The notes beneath the pieces are model-generated. The model made no database searches and was not told the origin of the DNA. It saw nothing but the letters and a program-made list of their open reading frames with translations. A DNA stretch of 12,147 nucleotides from NCBI GenBank assembly GCA_964473525.1, contig CAYYPK010000082.1, forward strand, positions 1-12,147, read 5' to 3'. Below are positions 1 to 8,459 of the stretch, piece after piece; the stretch's first letter is position 1, and every line of letters starts with the position of its first letter. The DNA is from GCA-2687025 sp964473525. Lineage in GTDB: Bacteria; Poribacteria; WGA-4E; GCA-2687025. The position numbers and the translations under genes were made by a program.

Positions 1-166
1 CGACCCCCATGCTATATCAGCCATGGTCGTTTACACCGATCTATGTACACCCTCGTGTCTTCGCCAGAGGCCCTCTACTTCGAGGCCACACCCTAGTAGA
101 CGACGACTGTCGGCTCGTGCCGCAGACGCGGAGTCCATCGTGTCACCGACGCCGATCGGAGTTGCC

Positions 167-1636
167 ATGCGAACGCTACGTCGACTATTCGCCGTTATCA
201 CGATTTGTGGAGTGGCTGGTCTCTTCATCGGTTGTGCGAGTCACACGCGAGCCTTCATCCGCACGGACAGCGGGCCCCACAAGAACTACAGACCCGGAGA
301 GCATCCCGACGGCCATGACGTTGTCACCATTTACGCTCTGGGCGACTGGGGCACAGGCAAACCTGACCAGCACGCAGTAGCCAAGGCGCTGGGTCGCGAC
401 ATGGCCAAGCTCGGCCTGCGAGACACCCCACCCGTGGTGCTAGGCCTGGGGGACAACGTGTACGAAGAGGGGTTGCCCGGAGGCGACTGGCAGAACTCCG
501 ACGGCGTCGATCCAGCAGAGAAAGCCGCCCACAGCAAGTTTGGGGATGTCTATCGGGTCGTGAAGTACAGAACCAACCCCAAGGGGGACACGGACGCCGG
601 TTGGACGCACCCGACCTTCTTCGTGGCCCCGGGCAACCACGACTACGACAAGGACATAGAAGCGGGCGGCGTACGGATCGCTCGGGCAGAAACCACGCCC
701 GAAAGGCTCTTCGACGGGAAGGACGGCGCCCCTACGTACGAGCACGTGCCGTTCCACCACACCACGGGGAAGGTCGACGTCCCAGCATGCGACGCGCCCA
801 AGCCGGCTCTCACCCTATATGACTTGAACGGGGAGGACGAGTACCAGGCCATCAGGGCCGCTGTTCGTGCGGGGCGCCTCCATGAGCTCACCAGACCGCA
901 GGAGGTCATCTCCACTGATCTGGTCCAGGTCATCGCGCTAGACACCCAGATGATCATCCAGCTGTATCAGGACGGGCACGACGCGGATGCGGCCAGGCAC
1001 ATGGCAGACCTACGAGACCTGTTAGACAAGTCCGACGCCGAGTGGAAAGTCGTCTTTGGCCACCATCCACTGGTCACACGCGGCCGCCACGGCGGCTTCA
1101 CTTCAGCCGCCGAGTGGCTCTGGACGGGGCCGCATGACGTGCTCACCAAATATATCCACACCGGGCTGCCCCTCGTTCCCACCGCACTGGCGCTGTTGCG
1201 GGAGGGCGTGCGGCGCGTCCCATATTCTGATCGAGTGCTTGGTCACCTGTGGGGGCGTGGCATGCAGGACATCGACAACAGGCACAACCGCAAGTTCCGG
1301 GATGCGCTCACCAAGCTCATGGGAGGCGACCGGGCCGACATCTACCTCGCTGGGCACGACCACGAGCTGCAGATGCTTAGCCTTGACGACAACCCGGACA
1401 CCGGCCCGTACCAGATCGTGTCGGGATCCGCAGGGAAGCTGAGCCCTGTTACGGACAAGAAGGGCACGCTCTTCGCACACGAGGCGTACGGGTTCGTCCG
1501 GCTGGACATCCAGGACGAAGAGATGTGGGTGACGTTTGTTTCCGAGGATCCCAACTCAGGTGCGTTCACGACGGAACGGGAAGACGGATGCTGGTCCAGC
1601 ACGCACAAGACCTTCCTGATCAGGCGCGGCCGCTGA
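167..1636 (+). CDS. Purple-acid-phosphatase-like metallophosphoesterase, lipoprotein
   Basis: Calcineurin-type metallophosphoesterase of 489 aa, expected to hydrolyse phosphate esters at the cell surface. The five metal-site motifs appear in order: D60 in the GDWG block, GDN (95-97), GNHD (156-159), GHHP (298-301) and GHDH (396-399). The GDWG spelling and layout recall tartrate-resistant (purple) acid phosphatases. The open frame extends upstream to 23, but the ATG at 167 is preferred: GGAG lies at 158-161, and the protein then begins with a basic-plus-hydrophobic lipoprotein signal peptide ending in a lipobox (LFIGC, Cys23). Residue 24 is Ala, not Asp, so outer-membrane sorting is possible if the cell is diderm. 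It stands alone on this strand and converges on the next gene. The substrate is unknown. The fold call is firm; the acid-phosphatase subtype is an inference. Confidence 0.88.
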   Translation: MRTLRRLFAVITICGVAGLFIGCASHTRAFIRTDSGPHKNYRPGEHPDGHDVVTIYALGDWGTGKPDQHAVAKALGRDMAKLGLRDTPPVVLGLGDNVYEEGLPGGDWQNSDGVDPAEKAAHSKFGDVYRVVKYRTNPKGDTDAGWTHPTFFVAPGNHDYDKDIEAGGVRIARAETTPERLFDGKDGAPTYEHVPFHHTTGKVDVPACDAPKPALTLYDLNGEDEYQAIRAAVRAGRLHELTRPQEVISTDLVQVIALDTQMIIQLYQDGHDADAARHMADLRDLLDKSDAEWKVVFGHHPLVTRGRHGGFTSAAEWLWTGPHDVLTKYIHTGLPLVPTALALLREGVRRVPYSDRVLGHLWGRGMQDIDNRHNRKFRDALTKLMGGDRADIYLAGHDHELQMLSLDDNPDTGPYQIVSGSAGKLSPVTDKKGTLFAHEAYGFVRLDIQDEEMWVTFVSEDPNSGAFTTEREDGCWSSTHKTFLIRRGR

Positions 1637-1668
1637 CGCGCCTGGGGTGACCAGTGGCGCCAGGCGCG
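1637..1668. terminator. Hairpin between convergent genes, probable bidirectional terminator
   Basis: A perfect 9-bp inverted repeat (CGCGCCTGG at 1637-1645, CCAGGCGCG at 1660-1668) encloses a 14-nt loop. It starts directly after the phosphatase stop codon and ends 8 nt before the stop of the opposing hydrolase gene. There is no T-tract on either side, so termination is inferred from position and stem strength. Confidence 0.5.
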
Positions 1669-1676
1669 CCGGCGCA

Positions 1677-3227
1677 TCAGACGACACGGATCACTAGAAG
1701 GTAGTCCGCGTCGTCCGGCGCCTCGTACGTTGCTGGGTTGTCGTCGGCGCGCGGTGCATCCGACCACGTTCCCGTCCGTGGATCGAACCACTGGGCCTTG
1801 CCTTCGGCTGGGATCTCGCCCGCCGCGAGAGACACGGTCCCGCCCGCTGGCGTGTAGACGACAAGCGTTCTCCCGTCGTCCGTCTTCGCGGCGGCGATGA
1901 ACTTCTCGGCGTCCTCGTCACCGGGCTGCGCGGCGAGGGCGTCCTGAGCGGGACGCAGCCGCCACCAGTCAACGGACGCGAACGCCTCGGCAAGACGTCC
2001 CATGTCCGCAGACCCTGGCAGATGGATCGCGTCGTACCACGCCGGCGTGAATCCCGCACCGAGGTGGTCGGCGGGGATGCGCGCCTCCTCGTGCCAGCCC
2101 CAGATGCCGCCGCCGCCGTACGTGACCCCCGCCGTTGGGCTGACGAGCAGACTCCAGTACGATGCCCTGCGCACGGAATACGCCGTGTGTCGCGACTTCG
2201 ACTGGTACGCCACGTGCGCTTCGTAGCACGGCTCCGAGTTGATCGTCGGGTGATGGGGCTCGTTCGCCCACTCCGTTGACGGTGGGCCCTCCGCCAGCCA
2301 GCGGAGCGTCTTCTCACCGTCGCCGTGCCCGCTCTGATAGATGTTGAAGCCGTACCAGCCGTCGTCGCGGAATGTCTCCGCGCACCAGTACGTTCCCTGC
2401 GGGTGCATCGTCACCGGACGGCGCGGGTTGTCGCCGAACACCTCGGCTCCGATGCGACTCCACTCATCGCCGCGCCCGTCGCGGTAGTTGCCGTCGCCGC
2501 CGAGGATCCACAGGCAATGGTGGGCGCCGTAGCGGGCAACCATGTACTTTGCCAGGACGACGCGCTGATCCTCCGGCAGGTAGTTCCCCGGGCTATCTCC
2601 GAGCGCCCACACAAGGACGGGCGACGCCACCATGCCGACGGCGTTGATAGCGTCGAAGTAGTGGTCCAGCCGTTGGAAGTAACGCGGGTTGATCCCGATC
2701 TTCGAATGGCCGGCGAAGGCGGAACGCCCCTCGCGATCGGTATAGATCATCCGCCACTGCGTGGTCACGAACTGGATTACGCTGAAGTGCTTGGTCTGCC
2801 GGTCGGAGAGGTAGGCGTCCCACGCCTGCTTGTCTGCGGAGGCGGGACCACACCACGCCGTGTCGCCCAGCCAGAAGAACGGCGTGCCATCCGCATGCGC
2901 GAGGTGCCAGCCGTTGTCGGACACAGCGACATCGCCGTGCTGGTAGAGCGCGTTGTCACCGTCGTATGCCACGCACTCGAACGAGCCGGTCCGACCGTCG
3001 AACGCTGGATCGACATCGCAGGTTGTCGAGTACGTCCACCGCCCGACTTCGTTGGGACAGAACCGCGCCTTCCACACGTAGCCACCGTCCCAGAACGCCT
3101 CGACGGTCTCCGTAGAGCCCGACGGCCCGACGAACGTCACCGACATGAGGACGTTCTGCGTGGGGTTGTCGTGCAGCTTCGAGGCTGTCCAGGTCGCTTC
3201 GTAGATGTGCCAGATAGGCGTGCTCAT
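1677..3227 (-). CDS. DUF5060/DUF4038-type glycoside hydrolase
   Basis: 516-aa protein with the three-part layout of the DUF4038 (apiosidase-like) family. An N-terminal beta-sandwich resembling DUF5060 covers about residues 1-95. A TIM-barrel-like domain follows at about 108-400 with WLGDTAW (119-125), LGGD (242-245) and NSEPCYE (330-336). A C-terminal beta domain lies at about 425-516, like the one labelled putative collagen-binding in family databases. Glutamates of the NSEPxYE block (E332, E336) are plausible active-site residues. Relatives such as GH140 cleave unusual branched sugars from plant or algal polysaccharides; the substrate here is not readable. No signal peptide is visible, so it probably acts in the cytoplasm on imported oligosaccharides. 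ATG start with GGAG 6 nt upstream. It is last in a minus-strand row behind a membrane protein and a dehydratase. Confidence 0.85.
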   Translation of the reverse strand: MSTPIWHIYEATWTASKLHDNPTQNVLMSVTFVGPSGSTETVEAFWDGGYVWKARFCPNEVGRWTYSTTCDVDPAFDGRTGSFECVAYDGDNALYQHGDVAVSDNGWHLAHADGTPFFWLGDTAWCGPASADKQAWDAYLSDRQTKHFSVIQFVTTQWRMIYTDREGRSAFAGHSKIGINPRYFQRLDHYFDAINAVGMVASPVLVWALGDSPGNYLPEDQRVVLAKYMVARYGAHHCLWILGGDGNYRDGRGDEWSRIGAEVFGDNPRRPVTMHPQGTYWCAETFRDDGWYGFNIYQSGHGDGEKTLRWLAEGPPSTEWANEPHHPTINSEPCYEAHVAYQSKSRHTAYSVRRASYWSLLVSPTAGVTYGGGGIWGWHEEARIPADHLGAGFTPAWYDAIHLPGSADMGRLAEAFASVDWWRLRPAQDALAAQPGDEDAEKFIAAAKTDDGRTLVVYTPAGGTVSLAAGEIPAEGKAQWFDPRTGTWSDAPRADDNPATYEAPDDADYLLVIRVV

Positions 3228-3240
3228 GGCGTTCTCCGGT

Positions 3241-3296
3241 GTGAGAGGCGTCGCCCTATCGTATCAGGGACGACGCCACGGCTCACGCAGCCGGAC
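3241..3296. promoter_or_regulatory. Strong hairpin between membrane protein and hydrolase genes
   Basis: GGCGTCGCCCT (3247-3257) pairs with 3266-3277 to give 11 bp with one bulged A (3270) and an 8-nt loop. An outer GTGAG/CTCAC pair (3241-3245 with 3292-3296) can extend it across an internal loop. Read on the minus strand it follows the membrane-protein stop (3315) and sits just upstream of the hydrolase ribosome binding site (3232-3237). It could be a terminator, an attenuator or an mRNA-stabilising stem. No U-tract follows. Confidence 0.5.
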
Positions 3297-3314
3297 ATGC
3301 CTGGATAGCCGCGC

Positions 3315-3836
3315 TCAGCCCCAGCGCAGTACCGCTGACGATATCAGGACGACCACACCCAGTCGCCAGCACTGATCGCACCACCATTTGCGCCGAGCGC
3401 GCAGTGCGAAGAACGCGGTCTCTTGCTCGGGGTCGGGGGCCTCGTCGGCGGAGAACAACGCGAACATCTCCTTCAGCTTCGGGTTGAAGATGAACGTCCC
3501 GAACCAGAGAATGCCGGCCATAGCGCCTATACAGAGGAGCTTCACGGCGAGAGCCACGGAACCGACCGTGCTTGTCTGGCTGAACGCCCCATGAAACGCG
3601 AAATGCACGGCGGGCATCGCGGCGCCGGTGGCAACCAGCGCCATAAGAGACATCCAGCACAACTGAGGCTGGCTCGTGATGACGTCCTCCATCAGCCGGT
3701 CTTTGTCGTAGATGATGCGTTTCTCGTACTGCGAGCGGGCCTTGACGATCCTTGCCATGTAGAACGGCCCTGCGACGCAGCCGACGATGGCAATGTTGTG
3801 AACGGCGTTGAGTGCCATGTAGATCGCGTGCTCCAT
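3315..3836 (-). CDS. Four-helix integral membrane protein of unknown function
   Basis: 173-aa protein that I cannot assign to a named family. Four hydrophobic segments are visible at about residues 4-30, 58-82, 92-117 and 156-172. Histidines and methionines lie in or near the helices (H3, H13, H79, H82), loosely recalling CopD- or DUF2269-like membrane proteins, but this is weak. A charged loop (31-57) separates helices 1 and 2, and a longer acidic-then-basic loop (118-152) precedes helix 4. A CDQC motif (153-156) sits at the edge of the last helix and could bind metal or form a disulfide. The frame is open to 3905, but the ATG at 3836 is chosen because AAGGGGAGG (3844-3852) lies 7 nt upstream and the protein then begins directly with helix 1. 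It lies between a sugar-acid dehydratase and a glycoside hydrolase in the same direction. Confidence 0.75.
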   Translation of the reverse strand: MEHAIYMALNAVHNIAIVGCVAGPFYMARIVKARSQYEKRIIYDKDRLMEDVITSQPQLCWMSLMALVATGAAMPAVHFAFHGAFSQTSTVGSVALAVKLLCIGAMAGILWFGTFIFNPKLKEMFALFSADEAPDPEQETAFFALRARRKWWCDQCWRLGVVVLISSAVLRWG

Positions 3837-3971
3837 ACCCTTGCCTCCCCTTAACCAGGCGTCTTTGCGCGGATGTCCCAGAGCTCGATGCGCAGAATCT
3901 GGCACACCGCGTAAGCCGTAGCCTTGGCTAGCGGTGGGGTCAACCTGTGACGTGGGCGTGGCCGCGCGGAA

Positions 3972-5111
3972 TCACTGGTCCACAACGGATCCGTCCACAT
4001 GCAGCCGCGTGTGGACGGAGCGTGGCTTGTAGGGATGTCGCTCGGCGGCGTCCTCCGCGAGTTCGACGCCGATTCCAGGCGCGTCGGGGATGATGAGGAA
4101 TCCGTCCTCGCTCGTGAGCGCCGTCTTCACGATCTCGCTCTTCGGCGGCCGGTCTTCGCCCGTGGGGTATTCCTGTAACGCGAAGTTGGGGATACACGCC
4201 GCCAACTGCACGCACACCGCGGTGCTCACGGGGCTCAGCGGGTTGTGCGGCACGACGCCAACGTGTCGCGCCTCCGCCAACGCGGCGATCTTCTTGGAAT
4301 GCGTCAGCCCGCCAGCCATGCACACGTCTGGACGCACGTACTGCACGCCACCTCGACTCAGCAGCATCTCGAACTCATAGATAGTGTGCAGGCGTTCGCC
4401 CGTGGCGATCGGGATGTGTATCTTGTCAGCGATCTCCGCCATCGCGTCGAGGTTGTCCGGGAGCGTTGGGTCTTCATAGAAGAACGGGTGGAACTGCTCG
4501 ATGCCCCGGGCCAGGACGACCGCTTCCGTGGGCGTCAGTCGCCGGTGTATCTCAATGCACAGGTCCACCTCATTGCCGACGGCGTCTCGATATCGCCCGA
4601 CGGTGTCGATGGCGTCGCGCATCTTCTCGGCGTGGGTCTTGAAGTAGGGAAGGTCGCGCGACTCGTCTAGAAAGGGCGTGAGGTGCCCGACAGCCGTGAA
4701 GCCCTGCTTCTTGGCGTCGACGCATCCCTGCACGAGTTGCTCCGTGGTCGAGCCGAACACGTGGTAGTAGACGCGCGCCTTGTCCCGACACTTGCCGCCT
4801 AGAAGCTGGTACGCCGGGACGCCGAAGTGCTTGCCGGCGATGTCCCAGAGCGCGATGTCTATCGCGCTCAACGCGCCCATGATGGCGGCGCCACGGAAGT
4901 GCGTCCAGCGGTACAGCGCCTGCCAGTGGTGCTCGATCCGCAGCGGGTCTTGTCCGACGAGGTAGCGCCGGAACGTCTCGACCGCCTTCTCAGACGCCTC
5001 CAAGTACCCCCAGGCGCCGGACTCGCCGAGGCCTGTGATACCCTCGTCCGTCTCCACCTGCACGAACAGGTAACGGTCCACCGGGATCGTGCGGACGTCC
5101 GTGATCTTCAT
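3972..5111 (-). CDS. Mandelate racemase/muconate lactonizing family dehydratase (galactonate dehydratase-like)
   Basis: 379-aa enolase-superfamily enzyme, expected to abstract the proton alpha to a carboxylate and dehydrate a sugar acid. The N-terminal capping domain covers about 1-115 and the barrel about 120-350. Metal ligands are E187 (in EIH, 187-189), E213 (FYEDP) and E239 (GER). H289 (PHNP) is the likely general acid/base and E314 ends a later strand. The order matches galactonate, gluconate and mannonate dehydratase groups. The first ligand is Glu rather than the Asp of DgoD-type enzymes, so the substrate should not be copied from DgoD. ATG at 5111 has GGGAGA 6 nt upstream; the longer open frame to 5654 has no family sequence. 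It leads the minus-strand row with the membrane protein (gap 135 nt) and the glycoside hydrolase, suggesting sugar catabolism. Confidence 0.88.
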   Translation of the reverse strand: MKITDVRTIPVDRYLFVQVETDEGITGLGESGAWGYLEASEKAVETFRRYLVGQDPLRIEHHWQALYRWTHFRGAAIMGALSAIDIALWDIAGKHFGVPAYQLLGGKCRDKARVYYHVFGSTTEQLVQGCVDAKKQGFTAVGHLTPFLDESRDLPYFKTHAEKMRDAIDTVGRYRDAVGNEVDLCIEIHRRLTPTEAVVLARGIEQFHPFFYEDPTLPDNLDAMAEIADKIHIPIATGERLHTIYEFEMLLSRGGVQYVRPDVCMAGGLTHSKKIAALAEARHVGVVPHNPLSPVSTAVCVQLAACIPNFALQEYPTGEDRPPKSEIVKTALTSEDGFLIIPDAPGIGVELAEDAAERHPYKPRSVHTRLHVDGSVVDQ

Positions 5112-5333
5112 GTAGGGTCTCCCGAGCGAGTGTTTCTCGTGCGAGCCGCCTGCTGCGGATGATATTCGACGTTGCGCGGATTCCACCACCCGTCCCGCGG
5201 ATCGAAGCATCGCAGTAGTAGCATCACCGATACCAGCCGCCTGGGGAACGCCAGTGCGGAGCATGGTGGCGTGCCGCCGCGCCGGCTTGGTAGTAGACTG
5301 GGACCGAACGCCCACAGAAGGTAAGGAGGCGCC

Positions 5334-5903
5334 ATGTCCGCTGCGGAACAGAACCCACTGCATCTGACGACCGAACAGATAGAGGCGCGCGTCGACTGGA
5401 TATCGGAGTCCCCGTCTGATGTCGGAAAGGTCGAGGGCATCTGCGTGCGGCCAGCGCCCGGCGAACGTGCCGAACTCGAGCAGTGCCGCTTGTCTCCCGA
5501 AGGCGGCGCCGAGGGCGACTTCTGGGCAGACAACTGCTGGAAGAAGCTCGAAGACGGGTCGTCGGACCCCTCCGTGCAGTTGACGCTCATGAACTCGCGG
5601 GCGGTCGATGCCGTCGCTGGTTCGCGCGACCGATGGAAGCTGGCAGGCGACCAACTGTTCGTGGATTTCGACCTAAGCGACGCGAACTTGGCGATCGGCG
5701 ACCGGGTCCAGATCGGCCCCGCCGTCGTCGAGATATCGCCCGTGCCCCACACGGGGTGCGACCTGTTTCGAGATCGCTACGGCATGGACGCCGTGAAGTT
5801 CGTCAACTCGAAGCTTGGCAAGAGCATGAACCTGCGCGGCGTGCTCGCCCTAATCGTGGAAGAGGGCGTGGTGAGCGTCGGAGACACCGTCCGCAAGCTG
5901 TAG
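5334..5903 (+). CDS. MOSC-domain protein
   Basis: 189-aa single-domain protein of the MOSC (MoCo sulfurase C-terminal) group. Visible features are a GGAEGDFW block (57-64), a VQLTLMNSRA strand (81-90), GDQLFVDFDLS (105-115), GDRVQIG (122-128), then HTGC with the conserved cysteine C142, an LRG motif (167-169) and a terminal GxVxVGD segment. MOSC domains carry sulfur or bind molybdenum-cofactor-type ligands; small stand-alone forms mostly have no known substrate. The ATG is fixed by a near-perfect Shine-Dalgarno AAGGAGG (5323-5329) four bases upstream, pointing to strong translation. It is divergent from the dehydratase gene and convergent with the sulfatase gene, with only 32 nt between stop codons. 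No molybdenum-cofactor gene is in view. Confidence 0.88.
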   Translation: MSAAEQNPLHLTTEQIEARVDWISESPSDVGKVEGICVRPAPGERAELEQCRLSPEGGAEGDFWADNCWKKLEDGSSDPSVQLTLMNSRAVDAVAGSRDRWKLAGDQLFVDFDLSDANLAIGDRVQIGPAVVEISPVPHTGCDLFRDRYGMDAVKFVNSKLGKSMNLRGVLALIVEEGVVSVGDTVRKL

Positions 5904-5935
5904 CCGTCCGTGTTGACGCTGCGGCATGTCGATTC

Positions 5936-7330
5936 TTAACTCTCGTCGAGGTACGCCAACCTTCGGCCTGGGTTAGGATTCGCGTCGATCACGGGCGTGT
6001 CGCATGCCACTCCATGCTCGATGAGCACGTCCCAATAGGGGTCGCGGGAATCGCGCAGCAGGTCGAGCAGGCGTTCCCGTTGACGCGCGCACTCGTCCGG
6101 CTGCTCGCGCGCCAGGTTGTGCTGCTCGAACGGGTCGTTGTCGAGGTCGAAGAGCAATTCGATGCGGTTCTCGATGAAGGCGTACTTCCAGCGTTCGCTG
6201 ACGAGGCCGCGCCAGTCGGGCATGCTCAGGTTCCAGCGTGGGCTTCCGACCATCTCCAGCAGCACGTCCTCGGGCGGCGTGAAGGCTCCCTGGCGTAGCC
6301 TAGGAGCGAAGTCTGTCCCCTGGTTCCACACCGGTATATCAGAGCCGACGAGCCCGAGTGTGGTGGCCATGAGATCCACGAGGCTGAACAGCCCGTCCAC
6401 CTGCCCTTGAGCGGGAATCACCCCAGGCCAATGGAAGACGGCAGGTATGCGCACGGACTCCTCGTGCGGGTGCTCCTTCATGTTGAAGACGCCGTGCGAG
6501 CCCATGTAGTCGCCGTGGTCGGAGAAGTAGACCTGTAGCGTGTTCTCGAATCCCGGCTGGCTCTGAAGGCACTCGTTGAGGCGCCCGATGTTCCAGTCCA
6601 GGTTCTCGATCATGGCGTAGTAGGTCGCCAGGTTCTTCCGCATCGCCGGCGAGTCGTGGAAGTTGTCGCGCACCTCCAGGGCGTCGGGATCGAAGCGCTC
6701 CCACTCGTCCGGGGCCTGTAGCGGGAAGTGTGGCGGCGTCACGGACAGTACGAGGAAAAGCGGCTCCTCGCCGTCGTATTCCCGGATGTACTCCATCGCC
6801 CTGTCCGTGAGGGCGTCCGTCTCGTAACCCTCCAGCGGCGTCGGGTCGACGTTGTCGAGCTCGTAGATGGAACTGTTGAAGTGGCGATTCAGGCTCTCGA
6901 AGCCGTACCAGTCCTGGAAGCCCCCGCGGTGCGATTCGGGCGTGCGGTTGCGCTTGCCTCCCTCGTAGACGCCGCTCTCGTCCCGCGCGACCGATCTCGG
7001 AATCTGGTTTCGTACGCTTCCGCAGTGCCACTTACCGAAGTACGCGGTGTGATAGCCTGCCTTGCGCAGTTCCGTGGCCGTGCTGGGGGCGGTCGGTTTG
7101 TACACGTCGAAGAAGCCAGCGACCGGACCGGCGTGGGCGTGTCTGCCGCTGAATATCGTCCCGCGCGAGGGAGTGCATATCGGGCAGTTGGCGTAGGCGC
7201 GCGTGAAGCTCGCCCCCTCCGCGGCAAGGCGATCCATCCACGGGGTCTGGACGTTAGGGTCGCCCGTGTGGCCCATCGCCTGGCCTCGGTGCTCGTCCGA
7301 CAGGATGTAGATAATATGGGGCGCCTTCAC
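5936..7330 (-). CDS. Type I (formylglycine-dependent) sulfatase
   Basis: 464-aa alkaline-phosphatase-superfamily sulfatase that should hydrolyse a sulfate ester. The CTPSR signature (52-56) carries Cys52, the residue oxidised to formylglycine, followed by SGRH. Other active-site parts are D12-E13 near the N-terminus (usual DD replaced by DE), GKWH (99-102), PPHFP (199-203), DHGD (271-274) and K285. No signal peptide is seen, so a cytoplasmic place is likely. Start is GTG at 7330, supported by GAGGAG (7339-7344) eight bases upstream and by the family N-terminus beginning at once. It follows the dioxygenase gene by 58 nt and is probably co-transcribed. The maturation enzyme is not in the window. 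Substrate (carbohydrate, aryl or choline sulfate) cannot be decided. Confidence 0.92.
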   Translation of the reverse strand: MKAPHIIYILSDEHRGQAMGHTGDPNVQTPWMDRLAAEGASFTRAYANCPICTPSRGTIFSGRHAHAGPVAGFFDVYKPTAPSTATELRKAGYHTAYFGKWHCGSVRNQIPRSVARDESGVYEGGKRNRTPESHRGGFQDWYGFESLNRHFNSSIYELDNVDPTPLEGYETDALTDRAMEYIREYDGEEPLFLVLSVTPPHFPLQAPDEWERFDPDALEVRDNFHDSPAMRKNLATYYAMIENLDWNIGRLNECLQSQPGFENTLQVYFSDHGDYMGSHGVFNMKEHPHEESVRIPAVFHWPGVIPAQGQVDGLFSLVDLMATTLGLVGSDIPVWNQGTDFAPRLRQGAFTPPEDVLLEMVGSPRWNLSMPDWRGLVSERWKYAFIENRIELLFDLDNDPFEQHNLAREQPDECARQRERLLDLLRDSRDPYWDVLIEHGVACDTPVIDANPNPGRRLAYLDES

Positions 7331-7388
7331 GGCGTCTGCTCCTCGTTGATGGCCGCTTGCGTGGTCGGTGCACTCAGCGGGAGGTGGT

Positions 7389-8459
7389 TCAGGCTACGAC
7401 GGGCACGCCATCTTCGCGGCGCCTGTGCGGAGTGTCGTGCGCGCCGGTGAGGACTTCGGCCGCGGTCCATCCCATGTTCCCGTGGCGCACGGCGCCGTAG
7501 CGTACGGTGGCTTCGTCCGCGAATGGGCGGACGTCTGGCAGGTCTAGCCAGATGCGCTGCAAGACGCGCTTGAGCGACTCGTCCTCTATGGGTTCGTGCG
7601 CGGAGCGGCCGTGGAAGACGGTGTAGTTGTTGAAGAAGGCGACATCGCCAGGGCCGAGAGGGAAATCGTAGCGGTGGGCGTCCGCGGTCTCGGCGATGAA
7701 GCGGAACATCTCTTTCTCGTCGTCCGTCAGGAACTCTCCCGCGCGGTCCATCCCTCCCCGAATCCAGCCAGCGTGAAAGCGGCATGTCACGACGCCATCT
7801 GCGGCGCTATATGCCGGTATGTTGAAGCCTGAATGGTCTGTCTCGCTCTCCGGCGTCTTGATGCGGCTCCACTTGAAGCCCTCGTAGAGGCGCGGCAGGT
7901 ACTCCGGGTGTTGGCGCAGAATCTCGTTGTACACGGTCATGGAACTCGCGACGGAGCTGTGTGGATCGTCCGGCGCCTGACGCAGGCAGAAGAGCGACAC
8001 ACAGTCGGAAAGGTCGACGTGCAGGTTGACGACGCCCGGCCGCCCAAGAATGCGGGCGCCCTGCTGTGGACGCAGCGCGCCGTCAGTAACGTAGTGTATG
8101 AGCCCGGCTTCGCTGTTCTGTGTGACGCCCTCTCCGAGGTGTGTGCACAGACCCCAGTACAGCTTTTCCAGGTCGCCGGTCTCGTACCCGTCGTTAGGGA
8201 ATCCCGTGAGGACGGCGAACCCTCTGCCGTCGCGGACCTCGTGTAGAACGCGCTGGAGAGCCTTCATAAGCGAGGGCAGCGGGAAGTCTGCCTGCTGGAT
8301 CTCGGCGAACTGTAGCCTGCGGTCGTTGACTTGGTGAAGCGCCTCGTCTAGGTCGCGCCTCTGCTCATCGGTGAGGGAGATTCGCCACGACTGGTCGCGG
8401 CGCAGGTCATCGCCCGTCCACACGCTGGCATCGTCTAGGGGCTCCATGTGGGGGATCAA
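7389..8459 (-). CDS. TauD/TfdA-type Fe(II)/2-oxoglutarate dioxygenase
   Basis: 356-aa non-haem iron oxygenase. The iron triad is visible as H147-x-D149 (LHVDLSD) and H283 (VFHGR), with R302 as the likely 2-oxoglutarate-binding arginine. The segment DCVSLFCLRQA after the HxD and NNYTVFHGR before the distal His are typical of the TauD/TfdA clan. The best start is TTG at 8459: AAGGGAGG (8467-8474) ends 7 nt upstream, whereas the in-frame ATG at 8447 has no ribosome binding site. It is the first gene of a two-gene minus-strand unit with a sulfatase. Some family members (AtsK, TauD) act on alkyl sulfates or sulfonates, so an organosulfur substrate is possible, but this is inference from the neighbour. 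Confidence 0.85.
   Translation of the reverse strand: MIPHMEPLDDASVWTGDDLRRDQSWRISLTDEQRRDLDEALHQVNDRRLQFAEIQQADFPLPSLMKALQRVLHEVRDGRGFAVLTGFPNDGYETGDLEKLYWGLCTHLGEGVTQNSEAGLIHYVTDGALRPQQGARILGRPGVVNLHVDLSDCVSLFCLRQAPDDPHSSVASSMTVYNEILRQHPEYLPRLYEGFKWSRIKTPESETDHSGFNIPAYSAADGVVTCRFHAGWIRGGMDRAGEFLTDDEKEMFRFIAETADAHRYDFPLGPGDVAFFNNYTVFHGRSAHEPIEDESLKRVLQRIWLDLPDVRPFADEATVRYGAVRHGNMGWTAAEVLTGAHDTPHRRREDGVPVVA

Noticed and set aside
2325..3308. 327-codon plus-strand frame inside the hydrolase gene
   Set aside because: It is antisense to a clear DUF4038 family gene; its Arg/Val-rich composition is typical of a reverse-frame shadow in GC-rich DNA.
5112..5654. N-terminal extension of the dehydratase frame up to 5654
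   Set aside because: The added sequence has no family features, overlaps the MOSC gene on the other strand, and the ATG at 5111 has a good ribosome binding site and the family N-terminus.
5483..6298. 271-codon plus-strand frame across the MOSC and sulfatase genes
   Set aside because: It is out of frame with a clear MOSC protein and antisense to the sulfatase, with Arg-rich unstructured composition.
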